Part shown: positions 9,316 through 17,093 of the stretch, in pieces
Layout: the number at the start of each line of letters is the position of its first letter
Numbering within the stretch: the stretch's first letter is position 1
NCBI GenBank assembly: GCA_903927185.1
Contig: CAIYLW010000020.1
Coordinates: 62,001-126,000 of the forward strand
Direction: 5' to 3'
Origin: an uncultured Bacteroidota bacterium
Lineage (GTDB): Bacteria > Bacteroidota > Bacteroidia > Chitinophagales > Chitinophagaceae
DNA length: 64,000 nt
Notes under the pieces: generated by a model
Told to the model about the DNA's origin: nothing
Seen by the model: only the letters and a program-made list of their open reading frames with translations
Databases searched by the model: none
Position numbers and translations under genes: made by a program

Positions 9316-9354
9316 CTAACCATTAACTATTTACAAAAGTAGATTAATGGTTAG
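9316..9354 (-). promoter_or_regulatory. Promoter box of the response regulator gene inside an 11-bp perfect inverted repeat
   Basis: The minus strand carries TACTTTTG (9341-9334), a full match to the Bacteroidota -7 box, which would start transcription about 39 bases before the response regulator ATG. It lies in the 17-base loop between perfect 11-base arms CTAACCATTAA (9316-9326) and TTAATGGTTAG (9344-9354). A second small dyad, TGGTTA/TAACCA (9301-9322), follows. The palindrome could be an operator or an RNA hairpin ending the kinase transcript. No T-run follows on the minus strand, so an operator seems at least as likely. No TTG -33 element was found. Confidence 0.45.
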
Positions 9355-9356
9355 AT

Positions 9357-10939
9357 TTATATAAATGTTATTTTAAAACTTGTTCCAACATTAACCTCGC
9401 TATTTACTTCAATTTTGCCGCCCATAGCAACAATTTGATTCTTTGTTATGAATAATCCAATGCCTCTAGCATCTTTATTTCCATGAAATGTTTTGTACAT
9501 GCCAAAAATTCTATCATGGTATTTGTTCATGTCAATTCCTATTCCATTATCTGAAATTACTAGAACTATTGTATTTTTTTTGTTAACATATTAAAATTGA
9601 TAATCGGCACTCTTTTAGGTGAGGAATATTTTATTGAATTAGAAAGAAAATTTAATAATATACTCTCCAAATAAGCTGGGTTATAATTGATGAGTATGTC
9701 ATTTGGAATATTATTATGTACTGTAACATTTTTAGCGATAATTTCTTTATTAAGAATCTCGATGGCTTGATCTATATAATTAGATAAATTAAGTTTCTCT
9801 AAAGTTGTTTGTAAATTTCTTTGAATGGAAACAACTTCATTTAGATTATAAAGGGTTTCATTCAAAAGATTTGAAACCTTTTTGAGGTGAATCAATAATC
9901 CGGCTTTTTCAGTTTCAGACTTTTCTTTTTCTAAAAAACTCAGAATTGAACTCATATTACTAGCGTGGGAGCGAAGATTATGAGAAACTATATAAGAGAA
10001 GTTTAAAAGTCTTTTATTTTGTTCAGTTACCAAGCTCAAAGAATTATTTAATTCAATTTCATTTTTCTTTCGGTCAGTAATATTCTCCATCGACATAATG
10101 AATCCAGCAACAAGTTGATCTTTATTAAATACAGGAGAAAATTTCACATAGTACCAATGATGTTCTCCATTGTGTAATATATATCTTTCAAATGAAGTGG
10201 TCTCGCCATTTAATACAGGAGCAATAATATTGCTTAGGTATTCCCGCATGATTTCAGGAAAATAGGTAGAGAAATTAGTACCTATGTGGATCTCTTTATT
10301 GAATTCCTTAATAGCAAAAATAGATGCAGGTTTATTATATGAAACAATGTTTTGAAATTGATTAAATAATATATAACCTACTTCCGTATTTTCAAAAACA
10401 GTTCTTAGATTATCTTCTGAATTTTGAATTGCATCTTCCAGATGTTTTATTTCTGAAATATTGTTGAAAGAATGTATATGCAAACATTCTTCGTTAGCCA
10501 TAATAATTTCTATAGAAAGTAAACATAAAATACTTTTTCCATGAAAGTTTCGAATTGCTATTTCACTATTTTGAACTTTTCCGTGTAAATTAAGTTGCAA
10601 TAATAATTGATTGTATTCTTGATTATCTACAATTATTTCATTTATTTTCTTCCCGATTATTTCTGATTTATTAATATGCAAAATAGTTTCTACGCCAGCA
10701 CTGATTAAAATGATTTCGGCATTTTTATTCCTTGTAATAATTAACGGTACAGGTAAGAAGTTGAAAATGTTTTCTAACAGGCCTTCTTTTTCTTTTATGA
10801 TAAATGCAGCTTCTATCATTTCTAAATTATCTATACAATTGGTTTTGTTATTAGTACCTGTTAATGACTGCCCGCGATTAAGTTCCAACATATTGTTGCT
10901 AGAGTTATTTTCATTTTTTAGTTGTAAAGATTTCATCAA
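9357..10939 (-). CDS. PAS-domain sensor histidine kinase, split by a -1 frameshift
   Basis: The 0-frame ORF starts at 10939 and stops at 9566 (457 residues). It contains two PAS-like domains (about residues 50-165 and 175-290), the dimerisation/phosphoacceptor helix with SYIVSHNLRSHASN, and the start of the ATPase domain up to LLNFLSNSIKYSS. The missing ATPase end continues in the -1 frame after an A8 tract: SDNGIGID (G1 box), MYKTFHG, then ARGIGLFITKNQI (G2 box), stopping at 9357. The rejoined protein would have 527 residues. No transmembrane helix is evident, so it is probably cytosolic. Causes could be programmed frameshifting, transcriptional slippage, a real mutation or a sequencing error. 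Without the shift the product lacks most of its ATP site. Confidence 0.8.
9575..9581 (-). other. Slippery heptamer A_AAA_AAA in the histidine kinase gene
   Basis: The 0-frame codons read ACA AAA AAA ATA CAA TAG. The heptamer A_AAA_AAA within an 8-base A run is a classic -1 slippage sequence. After a -1 slip the frame reads AAT ACA ATA GTT and enters the conserved ATPase end. One extra A from RNA polymerase slippage gives the same result. The 0-frame stop follows two codons later. I did not identify a convincing downstream stimulatory hairpin or upstream Shine-Dalgarno-like stimulator by eye. Confidence 0.5.
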
Positions 10940-11105
10940 GCCATTACTATTTTAATATTAAGAATTAAACAGAATGGCCTAAGAGGGGGGGATCCAATTT
11001 GAAAAAACAGTTTCTAATCTGGGTTTACCATATAATAGTATAACAAAAAATGCAAATGGTATAATTATTTATATAAAAAGGAGACATTTTTGTTTTAAGC
11101 CCCCC

Positions 11106-11143
11106 AAAAAAGCCCCCATTAAGTGTCTAACTTTTTGGGGGCT
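11106..11143 (-). terminator. Rho-independent terminator of sucC
   Basis: On the minus strand a stem AGCCCCC (11143-11137) pairs with GGGGGCT (11117-11111), followed at once by six T, 35 bases after the sucC stop. A second, mutually exclusive 10-bp pairing exists between 11101-11110 and 11132-11141, using the same G run. Confidence 0.8.
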
Positions 11144-11178
11144 GTCTATATCGGGACCTTTTTTAGATTTTGTATATT

Positions 11179-12390
11179 TTAAGCTACTGCTTTTCTCACT
11201 AATTCTGCTGCTTCGCTTAACTGAATGGCTGATTCAACTTTTAGTCCACTTTCATCAATCAATTTTTTTGCTTCTACTGCATTGGTTCCTTGCAATCTTA
11301 CAATAATTGGAATTTCAATATTGCCCAATTTTTTGAAAGCTTCAATAACACCTGCAGCTACGCGGTCACAACGAACGATTCCGCCGAAAATATTAATAAG
11401 AATAGCTTTCACATTTGGATCTTTCATAATGATTCTAAATCCTGCTTCAACTGTTTGTGCATTTGCGGTACCACCGACATCCAAAAAGTTAGCAGGTTCG
11501 CCTCCACTTAATTTGATCATGTCCATAGTTGCCATCGCTAAACCAGCCCCATTTACCATACAACCAACATTACCATCGAGTTTTACGAAATTCAGGTTAA
11601 ACTGACCAGCTTCTACTTCTGTAGGATCTTCTTCAGTAACATCTCTAAGTGCTGCAATATCTGGATGACGCATCAAAGCATTATCATCTAGATTTAACTT
11701 ACAATCTACAGCGATAATTTTTTCATCGCTGGTTTTGAATAAAGGATTGATTTCTAACATGCTAGCATCAATACCTACATAAGCATTGTAAAGATTGGTA
11801 ACAAATTTCACGCAATTTTTAAAGGATTCTCCACTTAATCCAAGGTTAAAAGCAATTTTACGAGCCTGAAATCCCTGTAACCCTCCGCCAGGGAATACCC
11901 ATTCTTTGTGAATCTTTTCTGGGGTATTATGTGCTACTTCCTCAATATCCATACCACCTTCAGTACTATACATTATCACATTCTGTCCTTTTGCACGGTC
12001 TAGAAGTATAGAAAGATAGAATTCTTTGGTTTCATTAGGGCCTGGATAATAAACGTCCTGAGCGATCAAAATTTTATTTACTTTTTTCCCTGCAGGACCA
12101 GTTTGGATGGTCACTAAAGTTCCACCAAGAATATTTTTAGCAATATTGCTAATGTCTTCTAAGCTTTTACCAACTGCAACTCCTCGTTGTTCGCTACCAA
12201 CAATTTTACCTTTCCCACGACCACCAGCATGAATTTGGGCTTTAATAACCGCAAAATTGTTATTGGTTTGTGTCTTGATTTGGCGGTAAGCTTCTTCAGC
12301 AGCCATAACGGTATCTACAGCGATACCTTCTTGTACAGGAACATTGTATTTTTTTAGCAATTCCTTCGACTGATACTCATGCAGATTCAT
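11179..12390 (-). CDS. sucC: Succinyl-CoA synthetase beta subunit
   Basis: ADP- or GDP-forming succinate-CoA ligase beta subunit of 403 residues; with the alpha subunit it makes ATP/GTP from succinyl-CoA in the TCA cycle. It has the start MNLHEYQSKELLKKY, an ATP-grasp domain (about residues 9-230, with KAQIHAGGRGKGK) and the C-terminal ligase domain with NGAGLAMATMD, FLDVGGTA and NIFGGIVRCDRVA. Length is normal. sucD is not adjacent, and separate sucC and sucD are common in Bacteroidota. A strong terminator follows, and a near-consensus promoter lies 17 bases before the start, so it is probably monocistronic. Confidence 0.97.
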   Translation of the reverse strand: MNLHEYQSKELLKKYNVPVQEGIAVDTVMAAEEAYRQIKTQTNNNFAVIKAQIHAGGRGKGKIVGSEQRGVAVGKSLEDISNIAKNILGGTLVTIQTGPAGKKVNKILIAQDVYYPGPNETKEFYLSILLDRAKGQNVIMYSTEGGMDIEEVAHNTPEKIHKEWVFPGGGLQGFQARKIAFNLGLSGESFKNCVKFVTNLYNAYVGIDASMLEINPLFKTSDEKIIAVDCKLNLDDNALMRHPDIAALRDVTEEDPTEVEAGQFNLNFVKLDGNVGCMVNGAGLAMATMDMIKLSGGEPANFLDVGGTANAQTVEAGFRIIMKDPNVKAILINIFGGIVRCDRVAAGVIEAFKKLGNIEIPIIVRLQGTNAVEAKKLIDESGLKVESAIQLSEAAELVRKAVA

Positions 12391-12406
12391 ACTGTAAAAA
12401 TTTTTG

Positions 12407-12414
12407 CGAAGATA
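12407..12414 (-). promoter_or_regulatory. Near-consensus -7 box for sucC
   Basis: The minus strand reads TATCTTCG, one mismatch from TAnnTTTG, 17 bases upstream of the sucC ATG. The identical octamer precedes purK. No clear TTG -33 element. Confidence 0.35.
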
Positions 12415-12473
12415 GGCGAAACTAGTCTATAAATTTTGTAGATAATTTATCAATGTTGTAACATTAATTTATT

Positions 12474-12481
12474 TAATTTTG
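12474..12481 (+). promoter_or_regulatory. -7 box upstream of the YceI gene
   Basis: TAATTTTG matches TAnnTTTG, 23 bases before the ATG. A TTG at 12456-12458 could be the -33 element, but the 15-base gap is short. Confidence 0.45.
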
Positions 12482-12504
12482 TATTCTATTAATAAAAAAT
12501 ATAT

Positions 12505-13077
12505 ATGAAAAAAGCAATCGTAGCTATCACTAGTTTTGCCCTTATTTTAGGGTTATCATCATTTGTAACTATTAATTCAAAAAAGAATGTAGTTAATTAT
12601 TCAGTTAATGCTGAAAAAAGTAAAGTTGATTGGATCGCATCTAAAAAAGGAGATTTCCATACAGGACTTTTCCCAATTAAAAGTGGTTCAGTTTCTGTAG
12701 AGGCTGGCAAATTAAGCGGAGGTAAATTTACAATTGATTTAGCAGGTGTGAAAGTAGATGCTTCTGGTGGAGATCGTTTAGCAGGCCATTTAAAAAGCCC
12801 TGACTTTTTTGATGTAGCAAAATTTGCTGAAGCAACTTTTGAAATAACTTCAGTTAAATATACTAATGATCAAACTGCAGATGTTGCTGGAAACTTGAAT
12901 ATTAAAGGTATTTCTGTTCCAGTAAAATTTGTAGCTAATATCCGAAGTGCTGATGATAAAGGTTTCTTCGCACAAGCTTTTTTAAGTATCGACAAAACTC
13001 TATTAGGTCTGAATTATGGGGCTGGTATGGTTTCTAATGACGTACAATTAGCGATCCATATTTTTGGTACTAAATAA
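12505..13077 (+). CDS. YceI family exported lipid-binding-like protein
   Basis: Secreted protein of 190 residues with an N-terminal signal sequence (MKKAIVAITSFALILGLSSF). The YceI lipocalin-like beta-barrel fold is recognisable from YSVNAEKSKVDWIASK at the start, the HLKSPDFFDVAKFAEATFEI block in the middle and the ending DVQLAIHIFGTK. YceI proteins bind long isoprenoid or other amphiphilic ligands in the periplasm; the ligand here cannot be told. It is monocistronic, with its own promoter box and a strong bidirectional terminator shared with the convergent DinB gene. Confidence 0.92.
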   Translation: MKKAIVAITSFALILGLSSFVTINSKKNVVNYSVNAEKSKVDWIASKKGDFHTGLFPIKSGSVSVEAGKLSGGKFTIDLAGVKVDASGGDRLAGHLKSPDFFDVAKFAEATFEITSVKYTNDQTADVAGNLNIKGISVPVKFVANIRSADDKGFFAQAFLSIDKTLLGLNYGAGMVSNDVQLAIHIFGTK

Positions 13078-13092
13078 TAATTACCAAATTAT

Positions 13093-13134
13093 AAAAAAAG
13101 CCCCGTCTGAGTAATTTTAGACGGGGCTTTTTTT
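13093..13134. terminator. Bidirectional terminator between the YceI and DinB genes
   Basis: Perfect 16-bp stem: AAAAAAAGCCCCGTCT (13093-13108) and AGACGGGGCTTTTTTT (13119-13134), loop of 10. It gives a GC stem plus T-run on both strands. It overlaps the stop codon of the minus-strand DinB gene. Confidence 0.92.
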
Positions 13135-13642
13135 ATAAATACTTTTCTTTTAGAATCTTTAAATGGTGTAAATTATGACCATAGATAATAAAACAAAGCG
13201 CTCTTAAGGTTATTGAAGTATTACTTGCATTTCCACTATAGTTTAATTGATATTCTTCAAAACTACTGATCATTAAATCGGTGGCTTCACGCAATAATAA
13301 AAACTCTTTCTTTAAATCTTCCAATTTCCGATGCGCTACTGGTGCATTCGCTGCAAAATAATTTTCATCAAATCCTGCTAAAGGTGTTTTATCATTTCTT
13401 GATATCCTCAAAGCACGATAACTAAATACCCTTTCAGTATCGATCATATGCTGCAACAATTCTTTGATTGTCCATTTATCAGGGGCATAACGATAGTCTC
13501 TTTTTTCTATTGGCAATTCTAAAATCTTTGCTTTTATGAAGGCAGAATGAATATCTAAAACTTCTTTTAAAGTATTTCCAGTTGCGGCATCAGCATAGCC
13601 TTTATAAAAACTACCATATTCGTTATCTAATGGTCGGGACAT
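13133..13642 (-). CDS. DinB/YfiT-like family protein (putative metal-dependent enzyme)
   Basis: Four-helix-bundle protein of 169 residues. The DinB_2 pattern is visible in KWTIKELLQHMIDTERVFSYR and the C-terminal HNLHHLKILKE; the histidines in these helices are the expected metal ligands. Family members include thiol transferases such as bacillithiol transferase BstA and many uncharacterised proteins, so the reaction cannot be named. Its ATG shares one base with the stop of the upstream subtilase gene (TAATG), which suggests translational coupling, although a functional link between the two is not obvious. Confidence 0.82.
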   Translation of the reverse strand: MSRPLDNEYGSFYKGYADAATGNTLKEVLDIHSAFIKAKILELPIEKRDYRYAPDKWTIKELLQHMIDTERVFSYRALRISRNDKTPLAGFDENYFAANAPVAHRKLEDLKKEFLLLREATDLMISSFEEYQLNYSGNASNTSITLRALCFIIYGHNLHHLKILKEKYL

Positions 13643-15330
13643 TATTTTTTTAATTTTGAGGTTTTTGTATTTTGCTTACCAGCATCTTTTAAAGTAAGTG
13701 GTTTTAATAAATCGGCAGCAGATACTGCATAATAGGCATTCACAATTCCTCCTGTTTTACTTAATGATGCAAAACTAACTGGACTAGGATCTGGACCTGG
13801 TTTTAAATTTACTAGGGTTGTATCTGGTACCCAAACTGATTCCACCAAAATTTTTCTTAGTTGCACAGCAGATAATTCTGGATAATAAGATCGAATCAAC
13901 GCGGCAAGGCCAGTTACAATTGGGGTTGACATACTAGTTCCTTGTAAATTGCCATATTTGTTTATCCCTGGTAACGTAGAGTAAATTTTAACTCCAGGTG
14001 CAAATAGATCTACAGACTCTTTGCCATAATTACTGAAATCTGCTGATATGCTTTTTGAAATTTTTGGATCGCTACTTGCTCCAATGTTGAGAAAATTTTC
14101 AGCCGTATTATTAAATTGTTGTGAAAAAGGGGCAGGGAAATTGTCTTTCACATCGTTATCTGCACCATCATTACCTGCTGCATGAATGATTAATACATCT
14201 TTGGCTGCAGCATAACGAATGGCACTATCTACCCATGGTTTTTCTGGAGAAAAAGATTTACCAAAACTCATATTAATCACTTTTGCACCATTATCTACAG
14301 CGTATCTAATCCCGAGGGCTACATCCTTATCATATTCATCCCCATCTGGAACTACTCTTACCATCATTACTCGAACATTGTCGGCCACACCGTCCATACC
14401 AATACCATTATTTCTTTTTGCTGCAATGATACCTGTTACATGAGTGCCATGCATGGAATTGGGACCCATTACATCATTATTGCCATAATGACTATCTGAA
14501 AAGTCTGCATAATTGTCTTTTACTATTTGAGAACGATAGTCTACAGGTGACTGTTCTTTAGATTCGAATGCTGTTTTTTTTCCATCGATGTATTCGTCTA
14601 ATTGTTCAATAGTACTTTTGTTTGTTTCTTCTGGTTCTATACCCAATATCTTCATACAAGTGAGATATCCTAATTTGGCTTCCTTTCCAATTTTTGAATT
14701 AGGTTCAAATTTTTCAAGTGTTTCTATCGTATATTCTTCTTGATCTAATTCTTTTCTTAAAATTTTATCATGTCTCTTAATGGCTTTCGCAGTAATATCT
14801 ACATAAATGAGTTCAGTTTGTTCTTCCGAACTGAAATTCAATTCTGCAGCAGCTTTTTTCCATATTTTGTAATGGCTTTTTTGATCATAACTAAGTAAAG
14901 TTGTATCAATATTTTTATTTAAGTAATCGGATTTATACCTATGATAAATTCTGGATCTTTCATCTGAGCATTTCTTTACATTGCTCCCATCTTTACCACC
15001 TAAAAAATTCCAGCCATAAATATCATCTACATATCCATTACCATCATCATCAATACCATTTCCAGGTATTTCTTTAGGATTTCTCCATAGAATATCTTTT
15101 AAATCTTCATGAGCAGTATCAACCCCTGAATCTAATACAGCTACAATTACTTGTTTCGATTGTCTATTATGTTCTTTCAAAAACAGATAGGCCTTATTTA
15201 AGCTGATACCGTAAAAATGATCATCAACAGGATCAAGCAATTGCCAACCCTTCGGAACCTCCTGTGAAAAGGCGTTAAATGAGAGGAAATAAATAAAGAG
15301 AAAAGTAAAAACAATCGATAGTCGCTTCAT
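13642..15330 (-). CDS. Secreted S8 (subtilisin-like) serine peptidase with an insertion
   Basis: Exported protein of 562 residues with a signal peptide ending near FNAFSQ (residue 23). The catalytic triad is intact: Asp67 in VAVLDSGVD, His294 in HGTHVTG, Ser466 in GTSMSTP, with oxyanion Asn387 in HAAGND. The Asp-His spacing is about 225 residues because of a charged, mostly helical insertion (about 115-285). It begins with a calcium-loop-like DDDGNGYVDD (about 94-103). The C-terminus is a short basic tail with no type IX sorting domain or P-domain that I can see. It is coupled to the downstream DinB gene by TAATG. Likely periplasmic; substrate unknown. Confidence 0.93.
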   Translation of the reverse strand: MKRLSIVFTFLFIYFLSFNAFSQEVPKGWQLLDPVDDHFYGISLNKAYLFLKEHNRQSKQVIVAVLDSGVDTAHEDLKDILWRNPKEIPGNGIDDDGNGYVDDIYGWNFLGGKDGSNVKKCSDERSRIYHRYKSDYLNKNIDTTLLSYDQKSHYKIWKKAAAELNFSSEEQTELIYVDITAKAIKRHDKILRKELDQEEYTIETLEKFEPNSKIGKEAKLGYLTCMKILGIEPEETNKSTIEQLDEYIDGKKTAFESKEQSPVDYRSQIVKDNYADFSDSHYGNNDVMGPNSMHGTHVTGIIAAKRNNGIGMDGVADNVRVMMVRVVPDGDEYDKDVALGIRYAVDNGAKVINMSFGKSFSPEKPWVDSAIRYAAAKDVLIIHAAGNDGADNDVKDNFPAPFSQQFNNTAENFLNIGASSDPKISKSISADFSNYGKESVDLFAPGVKIYSTLPGINKYGNLQGTSMSTPIVTGLAALIRSYYPELSAVQLRKILVESVWVPDTTLVNLKPGPDPSPVSFASLSKTGGIVNAYYAVSAADLLKPLTLKDAGKQNTKTSKLKK

Positions 15331-15451
15331 TATTAAGTATTCAGTCCTTACAAATTTGCGAAAACCAAATGATAAAGAGCTAAAAGGACTCCAGTTTTAT
15401 GAAAATGTTAAGTTTGCAGTAAGCAATTCACGGGTAAAGCAAACTTAATCC

Positions 15452-15949
15452 TTAAAAAAGGGTTTGTACGCCATGCGCAACTTTGAATTCTTGTTGGAGT
15501 AGCCATTTTTTTCGCCACATTCCACCTGAATAGCCTGTAAGAGATCGATCACTACCAATTACCCTATGACAGGGAACAATTATTACGATTTTATTTTTTC
15601 CATTGGTACTTGCTGCTGCTCTGATTACTTTGGGATCCCCCATTTTTTTCGCAAGATCCATATAGCTAATGGTTTTGCCATATGCTATACCCAGTAATTC
15701 GTTCCAAACTCTTTTCTGAAAATCAGTTCCCTCTTGGTGTACAGGAATTGTAAAGTTTCTTCTATTACCATGAAAATATTCAATGAGTTCTTCTGTACAT
15801 TGATGCATTACTTCGGTGATACCAGGCTCGCCATGTTCCATCTGATCTGATTCGTCTATAAAACTTAGCTCACCTATATATTGGTCAGTTCCGCCAATTT
15901 TTAAAAGACCAATTGGGCTTTCATAATAGGTAAAATGTAATTCACTCAT
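15452..15949 (-). CDS. ogt: Methylated-DNA--protein-cysteine S-methyltransferase
   Basis: Suicide DNA-repair protein of 165 residues that moves the alkyl group of O6-methylguanine to its own cysteine. The active-site motif is PCHRVIG (Cys127). The helix-turn-helix carries RAAASTNGKN with the arginine finger at Arg110, and the conserved GYSGGMWRKKWLLQQE tail is present. The N-terminal domain is the short type, as in Ogt; there is no AdaA-type domain. Length is normal. Confidence 0.95.
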   Translation of the reverse strand: MSELHFTYYESPIGLLKIGGTDQYIGELSFIDESDQMEHGEPGITEVMHQCTEELIEYFHGNRRNFTIPVHQEGTDFQKRVWNELLGIAYGKTISYMDLAKKMGDPKVIRAAASTNGKNKIVIIVPCHRVIGSDRSLTGYSGGMWRKKWLLQQEFKVAHGVQTLF

Positions 15950-15983
15950 CAGTTTTCAAAATGTTTACTCAAGTTAATTTAAA

Positions 15984-16862
15984 TTAATCCAACAAAGCAG
16001 ATAGTGCTAACAATTCCGTTTTTTTATACCTGTTCAAAGAAGTGTCAAAACATTTTGATGTTTCCTTTATCAATAACTGGATAATCTGTTTATGAGATAA
16101 AGGTTTAAAGAAGTTTGCTTTTGGTAATTGTCCAATTTTTTCAAAATAGGCTTCAATGTCTTTATGTGAAAAGGCTTGTCCAGTAGTACTATCAATATAA
16201 AATTGAATAAATTCTTGTGGATTTCCAACTTGTGTTGCAGGGTCGTAATCTGATTGAAAAAATGCTATAATACATTGTTTAGGAATATTAATAACCCTGG
16301 CATTTATGTCTAATTGCTCACACATTACTTGGTAAATAATTCCATTGGTAATCGCATTCCCTTTTTTGGAGGAAAGAACTTTATTAATACAAAAGTCTTC
16401 AGGACATTCATGGTTGATCTCAACACCTTTTAATTGGAAATATTTGTAAAGGATACTTGATAAAACATTTGCTTGTTCAAGGGGTGTAAGAAAATTATTT
16501 AATTCCAACCAAACATTTCTCCGCAGCTTTTCGATGTCTTGTAAAACAGGGGTGCTTTGTAAATCGGGATATTGAAATTTTGCAACTAACAGTGTACCTA
16601 ATAAAAGATCGTTATAGGCACTGTCTCTCCAATCAATGATATCATTTGTAAGGTCACAGTAATGCAACCTATGAATAATCATTTCTATTCTTTCCTGAAG
16701 TGCATCATTCAGGGTTGTTTCCCAAAGATGTTCCAAATTGGGAATAATCGCTTTCCCATAAGCAACAATTTTTTCCGAAACCGTATAATAGACTTCCTCA
16801 TCTGGATCATCTATCAGTGTAAACAATGCGGTAATCTCTTTGGTAGTTTGCATATGGATCAT
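15984..16862 (-). CDS. SirB1-like (transglutaminase-like core 2) protein, degenerate
   Basis: Protein of 292 residues. Residues 10-70 look like short helical repeats. The central part matches the SirB1/Tglut_core2 layout: NNFLTPLEQANVLSSILYKYF, INKVLSSKKGNAITNGIIYQVM, then VINIPKQCIIAFF. In typical SirB1 proteins the last block reads PGHFLV; here the His position is Gln (PKQC), so any transglutaminase-like chemistry seems unlikely. No signal peptide. Function of the family is unclear. The neighbouring MGMT gene is 34 bases downstream on the same strand. Confidence 0.65.
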   Translation of the reverse strand: MIHMQTTKEITALFTLIDDPDEEVYYTVSEKIVAYGKAIIPNLEHLWETTLNDALQERIEMIIHRLHYCDLTNDIIDWRDSAYNDLLLGTLLVAKFQYPDLQSTPVLQDIEKLRRNVWLELNNFLTPLEQANVLSSILYKYFQLKGVEINHECPEDFCINKVLSSKKGNAITNGIIYQVMCEQLDINARVINIPKQCIIAFFQSDYDPATQVGNPQEFIQFYIDSTTGQAFSHKDIEAYFEKIGQLPKANFFKPLSHKQIIQLLIKETSKCFDTSLNRYKKTELLALSALLD

Positions 16863-17067
16863 TTTGAAAATGACAGCAATAGATTTTAACCATTATCTGC
16901 GATTAATCTATATCAAACTAAATATTTTTTAACTGAATAACAGCAATTTAGTTATTCTATGGGTGTGGAAATTTCGCGAATATGACACATAATAATCTCT
17001 TCTTTCCTTCGTTCGGACTAATTCTAATAGCTGTTTAATTTTAACAAGCATATCAAAATAGAAGGTT

Positions 17068-17075
17068 TACTTTTG
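17068..17075 (+). promoter_or_regulatory. -7 box upstream of the desaturase gene
   Basis: TACTTTTG, a full match to TAnnTTTG, 18 bases before the ATG. It implies a very short leader. No clear TTG -33 element. Confidence 0.5.
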
Positions 17076-17093
17076 AATATTAATTAGTTTTTT

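Noticed and set aside
9566-10939. Calling the histidine kinase a plain pseudogene
   Set aside because: Apart from the single frame change at a slippery tract, both halves are intact and conserved, so programmed slippage or sequencing error are equally good explanations.
10985-10991. G7 tract upstream of the histidine kinase, considered as a phase-variable promoter tract
   Set aside because: It lies 46 bases before the start codon but no promoter element overlaps it on the minus strand, and a single seven-base tract is weak evidence.
11225-11605. Open frame of 126 codons antisense to sucC
   Set aside because: It lies wholly within a certain gene, has no family-like motif and no start signal. 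Overlapping frames opposite well-conserved genes are expected. The same applies to antisense frames in topA (20207-20614), mrcA (2369-2758), lipA (27720-28079) and kdsC (22452-22787).
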